Positions 24,906 through 34,789 of a DNA stretch of 64,000 nt are shown piece by piece. The stretch is taken from contig AP025576.1 of assembly GCA_022845955.1 (NCBI GenBank), positions 124,001-188,000 of the forward strand, in the 5' to 3' direction. The translations under genes were made by a program, and so were the position numbers. The notes below the pieces were generated by a model. The model had not been told where the DNA came from. It searched no databases and worked only from the letters and a program-made list of their open reading frames with translations. This DNA comes from Lachnospiraceae bacterium. GTDB lineage: Bacteria; Bacillota; Clostridia; Lachnospirales; Lachnospiraceae. Every line of letters starts with the position of its first letter. Positions within the stretch are counted from its first letter, which is position 1.

Positions 24906-24951
24906 AATCCGGAATCATTTTCTTACGCCGGGCGCTGGCCTGACGGAATAG

Positions 24952-26040
24952 TTACTTCTTTTTAACCGTATTTTCCCGGACAATTCCATCCAGCAGTTCC
25001 GCAATCGTCTTGGTTGCATTCATCTGCTGGCTTTTACCCATTGCATCAATATAGGTCTGGCGGTTAAAATAAAGCTCCTGTACCTTCTCCACCAGGAGAT
25101 CCGGGCTTAAATAGTCTTCATCAATCACCATGCTGAAGCCCTGGGCTTCAAAGGAGCGGGCATTTAGTATCTGATCTCCCCGGCTGCTTCCTGCGGAAAG
25201 CGGTATGAGCAGATTGGGTTTCTTTAATGCGAGAAGCTCACAGATGGCGTTTGCCCCGGCTCTGGATACCACTACGTCCGCCATGGCAAATACATCTTTC
25301 AGTTCAGTTTTGAGATATTCAAACTGGGTATAGCCGGACTGGTTTAAAAGCAGGTTATCAATTTTCTCATGGCCGCAGATATGTACGACCTGGAAATCTG
25401 CAAGGAGCCTGGGCAGAGCCTCCCTTACTGCCTGATTAATGGAGGCGGCGCCCAGGGATCCGCCGATGATCATAAGCACCGGTTTATTTGCGGTAAAATG
25501 ACATAATTCCAATGCGGCAAGCTTATTTCCCCGGGAAAGCTCATCCCGGATAGGTGAGCCGGTAAGAACCGCTTTCTCTGTGGGAAGAGAATGCAGGGTT
25601 TCTGGGAAATTACAGCAGACCTTTGTGGAAACCGGGATACAGAGCTTATTGGCAAGACCGGGGGTCATATCGGATTCATGGATGACACAGGGAATTTTCA
25701 AAGAGGATGCCGCTCTGACTACCGGAACGGATACAAATCCTCCTTTGGAAAAAACAATGTCGGGACGTACCTCCTTCAGTATTCTGCGGGCTTCTCCATA
25801 ACCCTTCAGAACACGGAAAGGATCGGTAAAATTCTTTAAATCAAAATAGCGCCGGAATTTACCGGTGGATATTCCATAATAGGGGATATCATAATCCTCT
25901 ATCAGTTTTTTCTCCATTCCGTTATAGGAACCGATGTAGGAAATCTCATAGCCCAGCTGAGACAGCCTGGGCAGCAGGGCGATATTTGGCGTAATATGAC
26001 CGGCGGTGCCGCCGCCGGTAAGAACGATTTTTTTTGACAT
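24952..26040 (-). CDS. murG: UDP-GlcNAc:undecaprenyl-PP-MurNAc-pentapeptide GlcNAc transferase MurG
   Basis: A 362-residue GT28 glycosyltransferase. It makes lipid II at the inner face of the membrane. The N-terminal glycine loop TGGGTAGHITPNIAL (residues 7-21), the KGGFVSVPVV segment and the C-terminal donor-site loops IGGSLGAASIN and SRAGANAICELL are all present. It is encoded away from the division/cell-wall cluster, paired with the TSCPD gene 23 bases upstream on the same strand. Being isolated, it could be a second MurG copy; this cannot be decided here. Confidence 0.95.
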   Translation of the reverse strand: MSKKIVLTGGGTAGHITPNIALLPRLSQLGYEISYIGSYNGMEKKLIEDYDIPYYGISTGKFRRYFDLKNFTDPFRVLKGYGEARRILKEVRPDIVFSKGGFVSVPVVRAASSLKIPCVIHESDMTPGLANKLCIPVSTKVCCNFPETLHSLPTEKAVLTGSPIRDELSRGNKLAALELCHFTANKPVLMIIGGSLGAASINQAVREALPRLLADFQVVHICGHEKIDNLLLNQSGYTQFEYLKTELKDVFAMADVVVSRAGANAICELLALKKPNLLIPLSAGSSRGDQILNARSFEAQGFSMVIDEDYLSPDLLVEKVQELYFNRQTYIDAMGKSQQMNATKTIAELLDGIVRENTVKKK

Positions 26041-26063
26041 GAATGAGCCCCCTAGCGGATTGT

Positions 26064-26312
26064 TTAATTAGCGTTTCCTACGATGGATTCCAGGGCGATT
26101 GCCAGCTGATCCGGGCAGGAGGTAGGCTTGAAACCGCATTTGATTCCTTTCAGCCGGGTAATGGCGTCTTCTGCAGACATGCCCTCCACCAGTCTGGAGA
26201 TTCCCTGGAGATTGCCGTTGCAGCCTCCGGTAAAAACCACCGATTTAATAATATTGCCATCCATTTCGATATCGATGGCACTGGAACAGGTACCTTTTGT
26301 TCTGTATTTCAT
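26064..26312 (-). CDS. TSCPD domain protein (TIGR03905 type)
   Basis: An 82-residue protein ending with TSCPDQLAIALESI, the TSCPD signature otherwise found at the C-terminus of some ribonucleotide reductases. The N-terminus MKYRTKGTCSSAIDIEMDG and the GGCNGNLQGIS motif match stand-alone family members. The three conserved cysteines suggest metal binding; the function is not established. The ATG has ATTGGAGG upstream. A TATAAT-like -10 lies at 26392-26397 on the minus strand, with no clear -35. Probably co-transcribed with murG. Confidence 0.88.
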   Translation of the reverse strand: MKYRTKGTCSSAIDIEMDGNIIKSVVFTGGCNGNLQGISRLVEGMSAEDAITRLKGIKCGFKPTSCPDQLAIALESIVGNAN

Positions 26313-26493
26313 AAGAAAGCCTCCAATGATTATTTATTAACTCAAACGCCGCATGTGCCAAGTATGAGTTACTGATAAATGCAATACACGAATTATATCA
26401 AAAAACAGCCTTTGTTACCAGTATTTTCACAATAATTCCATGATTATGGGAGAAAGGCGCGTAATTCTCCGACCGATTTCCGGCCTGTCCGTA

Positions 26494-26522
26494 TTGTGGC
26501 GGGCGGTATGATCTCCTATAAT
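26494..26522 (+). promoter_or_regulatory. Promoter of the membrane-protein gene at 26631
   Basis: TTGTGG (26494-26499), 17-base spacer, TATAAT (26517-26522). It leaves a leader of about 100 bases. The rest of the 26313-26630 gap holds the divergent promoter region of the TSCPD gene and nothing else I can support. Confidence 0.65.
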
Positions 26523-26630
26523 ACTATTCACAAAGGAACCGTTAAGGAACCGCTGTCCAGGGGAATGCCGTCCGGAAAAGCCCGGTCCGGGGGAACGCAT
26601 ACTACGGGGAACAGCAGATTGGAGGAGAAT

Positions 26631-27386
26631 ATGACTTCGTTTATGGAAAATAAAGAACTGGTGGCTATGACAATTATATTGCTATTATTGAGCATATTAT
26701 GCAAGTTTATTACAGGAATTTTTCTGAATTCCCTGATAAAGGAAGCGGAAAATATGTCTGCCACGGAAAACAAGGTACTGAAGCAGTGTAAAATTAAATT
26801 CAGAAACTGTTATAAGCTTAATGATGGGGTTCCCAATATCCCTGTTTTTGTGGACAAGTTCATCAACCGTATCCAGATAGGGAAATTTTCCATGGACGGC
26901 CTGTCCCATTTTGCGGGGCAGCTTATGATGCTGTCGGTATTTTTCGCAGGGGCGGGGGCCTGCAAAGGAATTATAGACGGGAAAACGCTGGGGGAAATTC
27001 TGCCGTTTTACCTGATGAGCTTTCTGGGTCTGTATTTATATTTCAGCGTGTCCGGCATGGTGGATTTAAACGGTAAACGGGCGGCTTTGAAAACCAGCCT
27101 GACGGACTATCTGGAAAATCATATGGCGGTAAGGCTTTCGGTTTTGGATGAGACGGAAAGTCTGATAAATGGGGATACGCCGTTACCGAAGGCAGAAAAG
27201 GGGAAGAAACAGCCTGTCCTGAAAACGGCCGCGGTTGTGGAGGCTTCTGCGCCTGTTAAAAAAGAACGGGTCAAGGGAATGCCTTTACAGGAGAAAAGCC
27301 TGGCCGAGGAACGCCTGGAGGAGCAGGTTTTTACAAAAAACCAGGAGAAAGAGCTGGAGGAGCTGCTCAAAGAGTTCTTTGCATAG
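26631..27386 (+). CDS. Conserved membrane protein of unknown function
   Basis: A 251-residue protein I do not recognise as a named family. It has three likely membrane segments: near residues 10-30 (TIILLLLSILCKFITGIFL), about 93-113 (FAGQLMMLSVFFAGAGA) and about 123-145 (ILPFYLMSFLGLYLYFSVSG). The C-terminal 80 residues are charged and soluble, with Lys/Glu-rich segments ending in EKELEELLKEFF. The ATG at 26631 has TTGGAGGAG upstream. Single gene between its own promoter and the pgi promoter. Confidence 0.75.
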   Translation: MTSFMENKELVAMTIILLLLSILCKFITGIFLNSLIKEAENMSATENKVLKQCKIKFRNCYKLNDGVPNIPVFVDKFINRIQIGKFSMDGLSHFAGQLMMLSVFFAGAGACKGIIDGKTLGEILPFYLMSFLGLYLYFSVSGMVDLNGKRAALKTSLTDYLENHMAVRLSVLDETESLINGDTPLPKAEKGKKQPVLKTAAVVEASAPVKKERVKGMPLQEKSLAEERLEEQVFTKNQEKELEELLKEFFA

Positions 27387-27396
27387 ATAAAAACTC

Positions 27397-27425
27397 TTGA
27401 AAATAAAAAACAACTTTGCTACACT
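27397..27425 (+). promoter_or_regulatory. Promoter of pgi
   Basis: TTGAAA (27397-27402), 17-base spacer, TACACT (27420-27425), giving a leader of about 90 bases before the pgi start. Confidence 0.65.
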
Positions 27426-27523
27426 AAGAACGGATAATGTGCCAAATTGCAGAATTTTGCGATGAAAGCCCGTCATATCTATTGGTTTGCTGCACATGGG
27501 CAGCAGAATTGGAGGAAAAGCAG

Positions 27524-28870
27524 ATGAGCAAAGTAACTTTTGATTATTCAAAAGCAGCGCCTTTTATGGGTGCGCATGAAGTAGATTTTATGAAAAAACA
27601 GGCAATGGATGCCAGGGATCTTCTTGTTTCCAAAACCGGAGCGGGTAATGATTTTCTGGGGTGGATTGATTTGCCTGTGGATTATGATAAGGAAGAGTTT
27701 GGCCGGATTAAAAAAGCGGCGGCTAAAATCCAGAGCGATTCCGAAGTGCTTCTGGTAATCGGAATCGGCGGTTCCTATCTGGGAGCCAGAGCAGCGATTG
27801 AATTTTTAAGACACAGCTTCTATAACTGTGTCAGCAAGGAAATCAGAAAAACCCCTGAAATTTATTTTGTGGGGAATTCCATCAGCTCCACTTATATCAG
27901 ACATCTGATCGATGTGATTGGCGACAGGGACTTTTCCATTAATATGATTTCCAAATCCGGCACTACAACAGAGCCGGCCATAGCTTTCCGCGTATTTAAG
28001 GAAATGCTGGAAAAGAAATACGGTAAGAAAGAAGCGGCAGGAAGAATTTATGCTACTACCGATCGGGCGAAGGGATCCCTGAAGGGGCTTGCTGCGGAAG
28101 AAGGCTATGAAAGCTTTGTGGTTCCGGATGATGTGGGAGGACGTTTCTCCGTATTGACAGCTGTTGGGCTGCTTCCTATTGCTGTAAGCGGCGCGGACAT
28201 CGACAAGCTTATGGAAGGGGCGGCAGACGGACGTAAAAAAGCCCTGGATACAGCCTTTGAGGAAAATGATGCGCTGCAGTATGCGGCAGTACGCAATATC
28301 CTTCTCAGAAAAGGGAAGGAAGTGGAAATCCTGGCTAATTATGAACCGGGTGTACATTATGTCTCCGAGTGGTGGAAGCAGCTGTATGGTGAGAGTGAGG
28401 GAAAGGATCAGAAGGGAATTTTCCCGGCAAGCGTGGATTTAACTACGGATCTTCACTCCATGGGACAGTTCATCCAGGACGGCGCCCGTATTATGTTCGA
28501 GACCGTTATTAATGTGGAGACTTCCAGAGAAGAAATCATCATCAATGAAGAACCCGTTGATCTGGACGGACTGAATTATCTGGCAGGAAAGAGCGTGGAT
28601 TTCGTAAATAAAAGCGCTATGAACGGAACCATACTTGCACATACAGACGGACAGGTACCCAATCTGGTGATCAACGTGCCTGAAGTCAATGAATTCTACT
28701 TAGGACAGTTATTCTATTTCTTTGAATTTGCATGCGGTGTCAGCGGCTATCTGCTGGGTGTGAATCCGTTTAACCAGCCTGGTGTGGAAAGCTATAAGAA
28801 GAACATGTTCGCGCTGCTTGGAAAACCGGGTTATGAGGCACAGAGGGAAGAATTATTGAAGAGACTGTAA
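27524..28870 (+). CDS. pgi: Glucose-6-phosphate isomerase
   Basis: A 448-residue cytoplasmic enzyme interconverting glucose-6-phosphate and fructose-6-phosphate; the length equals that of other Firmicutes PGIs. Motifs include [14 protein letters not shown], the phosphate-binding [14 protein letters not shown], and [17 protein letters not shown] at 27524 with TTGGAGGAAAAG upstream matches the usual N-terminus, while the frame extends upstream without a site. Monocistronic: own promoter and a strong terminator about 125 bases after the stop. Confidence 0.96.
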   Translation: MSKVTFDYSKAAPFMGAHEVDFMKKQAMDARDLLVSKTGAGNDFLGWIDLPVDYDKEEFGRIKKAAAKIQSDSEVLLVIGIGGSYLGARAAIEFLRHSFYNCVSKEIRKTPEIYFVGNSISSTYIRHLIDVIGDRDFSINMISKSGTTTEPAIAFRVFKEMLEKKYGKKEAAGRIYATTDRAKGSLKGLAAEEGYESFVVPDDVGGRFSVLTAVGLLPIAVSGADIDKLMEGAADGRKKALDTAFEENDALQYAAVRNILLRKGKEVEILANYEPGVHYVSEWWKQLYGESEGKDQKGIFPASVDLTTDLHSMGQFIQDGARIMFETVINVETSREEIIINEEPVDLDGLNYLAGKSVDFVNKSAMNGTILAHTDGQVPNLVINVPEVNEFYLGQLFYFFEFACGVSGYLLGVNPFNQPGVESYKKNMFALLGKPGYEAQREELLKRL

Positions 28871-28995
28871 GCAGCGGCAAATTTGGCGGTGAATGAGAAC
28901 CGGCAGTCAGGCAGCTGCAGACAGAGACCGTCAGGTAATAGTTACTGACAGTCCTCCATAGAAGAGAATCTAAATAAGTTACGGAAGGATTTCGC

Positions 28996-29032
28996 CGGAA
29001 GGATGGCAGGATCCTTCCGTTTTCTTTCTTTC
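28996..29032 (+). terminator. Intrinsic terminator after pgi
   Basis: CGGAAGGAT (28996-29004) pairs perfectly with ATCCTTCCG (29011-29019), loop of six, followed by TTTTCTTTCTTT. An extra copy of the left arm at 28982-28990 could pair instead. Confidence 0.85.
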
Positions 29033-29090
29033 CGCGGGCAGAAGATATCCTGAAGAGAAATAAGTGCATATGAAATATCTGATGTTGCAT

Positions 29091-29136
29091 CAACCGGATT
29101 AGGCGCAATAGGACAACCGGATTAGGTTCAATAGGA
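29091..29136 (+). repeat. Two tandem 23-bp direct repeats
   Basis: CAACCGGATTAGGCGCAATA-GGA at 29091-29113 is repeated at once as CAACCGGATTAGGTTCAATA-GGA (29114-29136), 21 of 23 bases identical. It lies just upstream of the promoter of the hybrid kinase, so it could be a tandem activator site or simply a slippage duplication. Confidence 0.75.
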
Positions 29137-29141
29137 TCATG

Positions 29142-29170
29142 TTGCCGGAAAGCCATAAATAAGTTACAAT
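29142..29170 (+). promoter_or_regulatory. Promoter of the hybrid histidine kinase gene
   Basis: TTGCCG (29142-29147), 17-base spacer, TACAAT (29165-29170). It directly follows the tandem repeats. The remainder of the 28871-29241 gap holds only the pgi terminator. Confidence 0.55.
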
Positions 29171-29241
29171 CTGGGTAGATGACATCGGCGGAAGAATAGC
29201 CGCAAGCGGCTGTGAGAGACGAAAATGAGGTAGCGGAAGAT

Positions 29242-31236
29242 ATGAAAGGAAGCATACAGGACATATCAACAATGCATGATGTTTTGCATGAGTCAATGAC
29301 AGGATTATGGATTATCGAGCTGGAGGACGGCAGACCGCCGCGTATGTTTGCCGATCAGACCATGATGGAACTCCTCGGACTGAAGGAGGAAACAACGCCG
29401 GAGCAATGCTATGAGCACTGGTATAACAGGATAGAGAAGGAATATTATCCGGTAGTGAACGCCTGTGTGGAGGAAATGACCAGGAAGGGACGGGCAGAAG
29501 TGCAGTATCCCTGGTATCATCCGGAGCTTGGAAAGATATATGTGCGGTGCGGCGGTGTTGCCGATCAGTCTTTTGCCCATATGATACGCCTGCGAGGTTA
29601 CCATCAAAATGTGACGGACACCACGGTCATGCGGAGGGAAAAAGAAAAACTGGAGGAGCTGAACCAGGAAATAATCGGTTCCCTGTATAATCTTTTCTTT
29701 GCCGTATACCGGATTGATATGGAAAAGGGCACCATTTGTGCTATCCGGATTCCCGGGGATGTACATAAGCTGCCCCGGAAGGAATTTTCTTATGAGAGCT
29801 TCTGGGAGGATTATGCCAGCCAGACCTTTCATCCCGATTATCTGGAAGAAATAAAGAAAGAGCTGTCCATTGCTCATTTCCGGGAGCTGATGGCGGAAGG
29901 GAATGAAAGGTATTCGGTAGAGAGTTTCCGCAGGGTAGACGGGGAATATCATATCATATCCTGCAACGTTTACCTGGGAGGAAAGAAAGACTGGGCACTT
30001 CTGGCCCTCCAGGATTTGCATGAACAGAAGAAAAAGGATGAGGAAAGCAAAAGGGCGCTGAAGGAGGCTTATGAGATGGCTCAAAAAGCGAACGAAGCAA
30101 AAAGCGATTTCCTTTCCAAAATGTCCCACGATATCAGGACTCCGCTGAATGCGGTGCTGGGAATGACGGAGCTGGCACGTCTTCATATGGATGATCGGGA
30201 AAAGCTGGTCAATGCACTGGATAAAATCACATCATCCAGTCAGCTGCTCCTGGGTCTGGTGAATGAGGTTCTGGATATGAGCCGGATCGAAAGCGGTAAT
30301 TATGAACTGCAGGACGGCAGGTTTGATTTGGATTGCCTGATCGAAGAACTGATCGGGCTTATTATGCCCCAGGCGGAGTCGCGCAGACAGCGGATTCATC
30401 TGGATAAAGAAGGGATCACCCACGTAAAGGTAATTGGGGATAATTCACGGATCAACCAGATTTTTATGAATATTATGAGTAATGCCTGTAAGTATACCCC
30501 GGAAGGCGGTGATATTTATATATCCGTATCCGAACTTCCTTCAGGGAATAAGGAAGTGGGACGATATCGGTTTGTATTCCGGGATACGGGGATCGGAATG
30601 AGTGAGGATTTCCTCTGTCATATTTTTGAACCCTTCAGCAGGGCAAACGATTCCCGGATCAGTAAAATCAGCGGAACGGGCCTGGGTATGGTAATCACAC
30701 AGAACCTGGTACAGATGATGGGCGGAGAAATTACGGTAAAAAGCCGTCCGGGAGAGGGGAGCTGTTTTACGGTAATAATCGGGCTGAAGCTTCAGATGGA
30801 CGAGACAGAGGAAGAGATCCTGCCTGATATCCGGGAAGTGGACTGCAGCGGTGCCCGTATTTTGCTGGCGGAGGATAATGAAATTAACCGGGAAATTGCC
30901 GCAGAGCTTCTGCAGATGACAGGGGCGGCAGTGGACAGTGCCCGGAACGGTCAGGAAGCCCTGGATAAGTTCCGGGAAGCCGGAGAAGGTTATTACCAGC
31001 TGATCTTTATGGATATCCAGATGCCCGTTATGAACGGTTATGACTGCGTGAAAGCGATCCGGAATCTGGAACGGGCGGATGCGGGGAGCATACCAATTAT
31101 TGCCATGACGGCAAATGCGTTTGCGGAGGATGTGATTATGTCCGCCCAGGCAGGAATGAATGAGCATCTTGCAAAACCGATCAAGTCCAGCCAGCTTGCG
31201 GAGATCCTGCAGAAATGGATCCTTCATAAATCATAG
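29242..31236 (+). CDS. Hybrid sensor histidine kinase / response regulator
   Basis: About 664 residues. An N-terminal PAS-like region (TGLWIIELEDGRPPRMFADQ) and a second sensory stretch are followed by a coiled linker and HisKA dimerisation domain with phospho-accepting His in SKMSHDIRTPLNAVLGM (near residue 296). The HATPase domain follows (NQIFMNIMSNACKYTPEGG, GTGLGMVITQNLVQMMGG), then a C-terminal receiver (RILLAEDNEINREIA, phospho-acceptor in FMDIQMPVMNGYD). No membrane segments are visible, so the signal is cytoplasmic. No DNA-binding output is fused and no partner regulator is adjacent. ATG at 29242 has GCGGAAG nearby; an in-frame GTG at 29212 is also possible. Confidence 0.9.
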   Translation: MKGSIQDISTMHDVLHESMTGLWIIELEDGRPPRMFADQTMMELLGLKEETTPEQCYEHWYNRIEKEYYPVVNACVEEMTRKGRAEVQYPWYHPELGKIYVRCGGVADQSFAHMIRLRGYHQNVTDTTVMRREKEKLEELNQEIIGSLYNLFFAVYRIDMEKGTICAIRIPGDVHKLPRKEFSYESFWEDYASQTFHPDYLEEIKKELSIAHFRELMAEGNERYSVESFRRVDGEYHIISCNVYLGGKKDWALLALQDLHEQKKKDEESKRALKEAYEMAQKANEAKSDFLSKMSHDIRTPLNAVLGMTELARLHMDDREKLVNALDKITSSSQLLLGLVNEVLDMSRIESGNYELQDGRFDLDCLIEELIGLIMPQAESRRQRIHLDKEGITHVKVIGDNSRINQIFMNIMSNACKYTPEGGDIYISVSELPSGNKEVGRYRFVFRDTGIGMSEDFLCHIFEPFSRANDSRISKISGTGLGMVITQNLVQMMGGEITVKSRPGEGSCFTVIIGLKLQMDETEEEILPDIREVDCSGARILLAEDNEINREIAAELLQMTGAAVDSARNGQEALDKFREAGEGYYQLIFMDIQMPVMNGYDCVKAIRNLERADAGSIPIIAMTANAFAEDVIMSAQAGMNEHLAKPIKSSQLAEILQKWILHKS

Positions 31237-31377
31237 GATTGTGTTAGTTTGAGATAGGATAGAGCTAGATTTCCCGATTTCCCTTGGATATAATGAAGAA
31301 AAAGCGTGACTGTGTTGGTACGGGGCAGTTACGAAAGAACATTGTAATTTATAATAGGAATAACGGAGGGTTACAAC

Positions 31378-33765
31378 ATGGAAGAATTGTACAAGCTGGC
31401 CGTAAGGCCGGAGGCCGACAGCCGGAATGTGGTACAGGGGGAAAAGTACCGTATCACCATGCTTACGGCAGGCCTGGTGCGTCTGGAGTACAGTGAGGAC
31501 GGCATTTTCGAGGATCGGGCCACACAGACCGTCATAAACAGGGACTTCCCTGCGGTGGATTTCCATGTAAAGGAAACGCCGGAAGAACTGGAAATTGTAA
31601 CCTGGAGGCTCAGGCTCACCTATGATAAGACGGAATTCAATCCCAGAGGCCTTCGGATTCAGGTGACGGCAAACACCAATTCCTGGAATGATGTGTGGCA
31701 CTATGGGGATCCTATCCGCGACCTGAAAGGGACGGCAAGAACCCTGGATACCATAGACGGCGCCTGCGAGCTGGGATCCGGCCTGGTATCCAGAGAAGGT
31801 TATACGGTTCTGGATGATTCCGCTTCCCTGCTCCTGACGGAGGAAGGATGGGTGAGTCCCAGGAAAAAGGGGATAAAGGATATTTATTTCTGGGGATATG
31901 GCCTGGACTTTTTGGAATGCCTGAAGGATTTTTATCATCTTTGCGGAAAAACTCCCATGCTTCCCAGATATGCGTTAGGAAACTGGTGGAGCCGCTATTA
32001 TGAATATACGGAAGAAAGCTATCTGGAGCTGATGAACCGCTTTGACGCAGAAGGCATCCCTTTTACCGTTGCGGTTATTGATATGGACTGGCACCTGGTG
32101 GATATCAATCCCAAATACGGCAGCGGCTGGACTGGCTACACATGGAATAACGAGTTTTTCCCGGATCCGAAACGATTTATGGATCGCCTTCATGAGAGAG
32201 GAATGCGAATTACCCTGAATGTGCATCCTGCTGATGGCATCCGGGCGCATGAGGAAATGTATGAGGCTATGGCAAAAGAACTGGGAAAGGATATCTCCAG
32301 AGAAGAGCCGGTTGCTTTTGAGATTACCAATCCGGCATTTTTGTCCGCCTATCTTAAATATGCCCATCATCCTAATGAAGAAAAGGGCGTGGATTTCTGG
32401 TGGATTGACTGGCAGCAGGGCGGCATCACCAAAATGGAAGGACTGGATCCGCTGTGGATGCTGAATCATTTCCATTTCCTGGACAGCGCCAGGAACGGAA
32501 AACGTCCCATGACCTTCTCCCGTTATGCAGGACCCGGATCCCACCGGTATCCGGTAGGTTTTTCCGGAGATACTGTGGTAACCTGGGAATCTCTTAAGTT
32601 CCAGCCTTACTTTACCAGCACGGCCTCCAATATCGGTTATGGCTGGTGGAGCCACGATATCGGCGGGCATATGCAGGGCTATAAGGATGATGAAATGGCG
32701 GGACGCTGGTTCCAGCTGGGAGTTTTTTCACCTATTAACAGACTGCATAGCACCAAGAACGAATTTAACGGAAAAGAGCCCTGGCGTTATAAGCAGGAGA
32801 TCCGCAGTATGATGGATGAGTTCCTGCGGCTGCGCCATAAGCTGGTTCCTTATCTGTACACCATGAATTACCGGGCCCATGCCCAGGATACGCCATTGAT
32901 TCTGCCCATGTATTATCATCATGCCAGAGAGGCACAGGCGTATCAGGTACCCAATGAATTTTATTTCGGATCGGAATTGATTGTGGCTCCTGTTACCTCT
33001 CCCCGTATTCCTTCGCTGAATATGGCAAAGGAGAAGGTATGGCTTCCGGAGGGGACTTATATTGACTTTTTCACGGGAACCATATATGAAGGCGGCCGCA
33101 TGATGGATATGTACAGGGATATCAATACGCTTCCTGCATTTGCAAAGGCCGGCGCCATTATCCCGATGACGGAAGAAATCGATGCGGTCAGCACAAGCAG
33201 TAATCCCTCCTCCTTTACGCTGCGGGTTTATGCCGGTGCGGACGGCAGCTTTACGATGTATGAGGATGATAATGAGACCTGTGATTACGAAAAGAATATC
33301 TGTGTGACCACACAGTTTGAGCTGAGGTGGGAGAACGGGCAGACCTTTACCATCCATCCGGCCCAGGGAGAATTATCCCTGATTCCTGCTGAAAGGACTT
33401 ATACCATAGAGCTGTACGGCTGTAACGAAAGCGGGGCGGACTGCCGTGTGGCAGGCAGCTGCACGGAAGTGGAAACCAGCTACGACAGCAGCTGTAACTG
33501 CCTGCGCATGACGCTTCCTTCTGCCGCCGTAACGGAAGAGATCGTGGTAAGCTTCCGCGGGAGGCTTGTACCTGCTGCAAATCATGTGGAAAAGCTGGTC
33601 TATGATTTCCTGGATCAGGCGGAAATGGAATTTGATAGTAAGACCGGAATTTATCAGCTTGTATGCAGCGGACGGCCTGCAAATATTATCATCGGCGAGC
33701 TGCAGTGTAGGGGGCTGTCCGAGGATCTGGTGAAATGTGTAACTGAATTTTTGACAGCAAAATAA
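31378..33765 (+). CDS. Glycoside hydrolase family 31 (alpha-glucosidase/xylosidase type)
   Basis: A 795-residue GH31 enzyme without signal peptide. The barrel shows FTVAVIDMDWHLVDI, the nucleophile region GVDFWWIDWQQGG (Asp344), and the strands MTFSRYAGPGSHRYPVGFSGDT and NIGYGWWSHDIGGH. The nucleophile context WIDWQQG differs from the WxDMNE of classical alpha-glucosidases, so the substrate cannot be named with confidence. C-terminal beta-sandwich domains follow. AACGGAGGG lies before the ATG. It stands between the hybrid kinase and a dehydrogenase gene, all in one direction, with no transporter close by. Confidence 0.93.
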   Translation: MEELYKLAVRPEADSRNVVQGEKYRITMLTAGLVRLEYSEDGIFEDRATQTVINRDFPAVDFHVKETPEELEIVTWRLRLTYDKTEFNPRGLRIQVTANTNSWNDVWHYGDPIRDLKGTARTLDTIDGACELGSGLVSREGYTVLDDSASLLLTEEGWVSPRKKGIKDIYFWGYGLDFLECLKDFYHLCGKTPMLPRYALGNWWSRYYEYTEESYLELMNRFDAEGIPFTVAVIDMDWHLVDINPKYGSGWTGYTWNNEFFPDPKRFMDRLHERGMRITLNVHPADGIRAHEEMYEAMAKELGKDISREEPVAFEITNPAFLSAYLKYAHHPNEEKGVDFWWIDWQQGGITKMEGLDPLWMLNHFHFLDSARNGKRPMTFSRYAGPGSHRYPVGFSGDTVVTWESLKFQPYFTSTASNIGYGWWSHDIGGHMQGYKDDEMAGRWFQLGVFSPINRLHSTKNEFNGKEPWRYKQEIRSMMDEFLRLRHKLVPYLYTMNYRAHAQDTPLILPMYYHHAREAQAYQVPNEFYFGSELIVAPVTSPRIPSLNMAKEKVWLPEGTYIDFFTGTIYEGGRMMDMYRDINTLPAFAKAGAIIPMTEEIDAVSTSSNPSSFTLRVYAGADGSFTMYEDDNETCDYEKNICVTTQFELRWENGQTFTIHPAQGELSLIPAERTYTIELYGCNESGADCRVAGSCTEVETSYDSSCNCLRMTLPSAAVTEEIVVSFRGRLVPAANHVEKLVYDFLDQAEMEFDSKTGIYQLVCSGRPANIIIGELQCRGLSEDLVKCVTEFLTAK

Positions 33766-33822
33766 AAAGGTTCCGTTTGGGAATGGTATTTTTGCTGAAA
33801 GGAAAGAGAGGCTGAGAGGCGA

Positions 33823-34785
33823 TTGCTGAATATCGTAGTGCTGGACAGAAGCAGTGTGGGAGAGGATGTATCCGTGGAGCCTTTGCGGCAATACGGCAAT
33901 GTTATCTTTCATATGACTACAAGGGATGAAGAGGCGGCGGAGCGGGTAAAGGATGCGGATATTATCATAGTGAACAAGACACCCATGAATGCCCGGACGC
34001 TGGACGGCGCCGCGCATTTACAGCTGATCTGCGAGTTCGCCACGGGCTATGACAATGTGGATCTGGAATATTGCCGGAAACGGGGGATCCCAGTGGTGAA
34101 TGTGGTGAATTATTCCACAGCCGCCGTGGCCCAGCATACGGTTGCCTGTGTCCTTTACATCCTGGAAAAGCTGCGTTATTACGATGATTACGTAAAAAAA
34201 GGCGCTTATGCCGCCCAGCCCCGTTTTTCCCATTTCGGACTCCCCTACTATGAACTGGAGGGAAAAACCTGGGGCATCGCAGGGTTGGGGAACATCGGCA
34301 GGAAGGTGGCCGCAATAGCGGCTGCTTTCGGCTGCCGTGTCATTTATTATTCCACATCGGGAAAAAACAGCTGCCGGGACTATGAGCAGGTGGATTTTGA
34401 CACTCTGCTTAAGGAATCCGATGTGCTTACCCTGCATTGTCCATTACATGAGAAAACGAAGAATCTAATCAATTACAATGCTCTGGTGAAAATGAAAAGA
34501 ACGGCAGTCCTGGTAAATGTAGCCAGAGGGGCTGTGGTGAACGAGGCCGATTTATGCCGGGCACTGCAGGAGGATCGGATTATGGGCGCCGGGATTGATG
34601 TATTAAGCCAGGAGCCCATAAATCCGGAAAATCCTCTTCTGAAAATACAGGACAGCAGCCGTCTCCTGATCACGCCCCATATGGCCTGGGCCAGTGTGGA
34701 GGCGCGCACCCGCGTGGTGACGGAAACCTGTAAAAATATCGAAGCCTTTCTGCAGGGAAAAGCGCGGAATGTGCTGAACCCTTAG
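33823..34785 (+). CDS. D-isomer-specific 2-hydroxyacid dehydrogenase
   Basis: A 320-residue NAD-dependent enzyme, close in pattern to glycerate dehydrogenase/hydroxypyruvate reductase. It has the cofactor motif GLGNIGRKVAAI, the catalytic Arg in NVARGAVVNE, and the catalytic His in ITPHMAWAS near the C-terminus. The substrate is a small 2-keto/2-hydroxy acid. The start is TTG at 33823, which is weakly supported (GAGAGGC upstream). It faces rsgA with only a few bases between the stops and shares a terminator located inside the rsgA 3' end. Confidence 0.9.
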   Translation: MLNIVVLDRSSVGEDVSVEPLRQYGNVIFHMTTRDEEAAERVKDADIIIVNKTPMNARTLDGAAHLQLICEFATGYDNVDLEYCRKRGIPVVNVVNYSTAAVAQHTVACVLYILEKLRYYDDYVKKGAYAAQPRFSHFGLPYYELEGKTWGIAGLGNIGRKVAAIAAAFGCRVIYYSTSGKNSCRDYEQVDFDTLLKESDVLTLHCPLHEKTKNLINYNALVKMKRTAVLVNVARGAVVNEADLCRALQEDRIMGAGIDVLSQEPINPENPLLKIQDSSRLLITPHMAWASVEARTRVVTETCKNIEAFLQGKARNVLNP

Positions 34786-34789
34786 AAAA

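Noticed and set aside
26529..26556. AAGGAACCGTTAAGGAACCG, similar to part of the inverted repeat at 1243
   Set aside because: Only about 10 bases match and there is no second arm, so it is probably chance.
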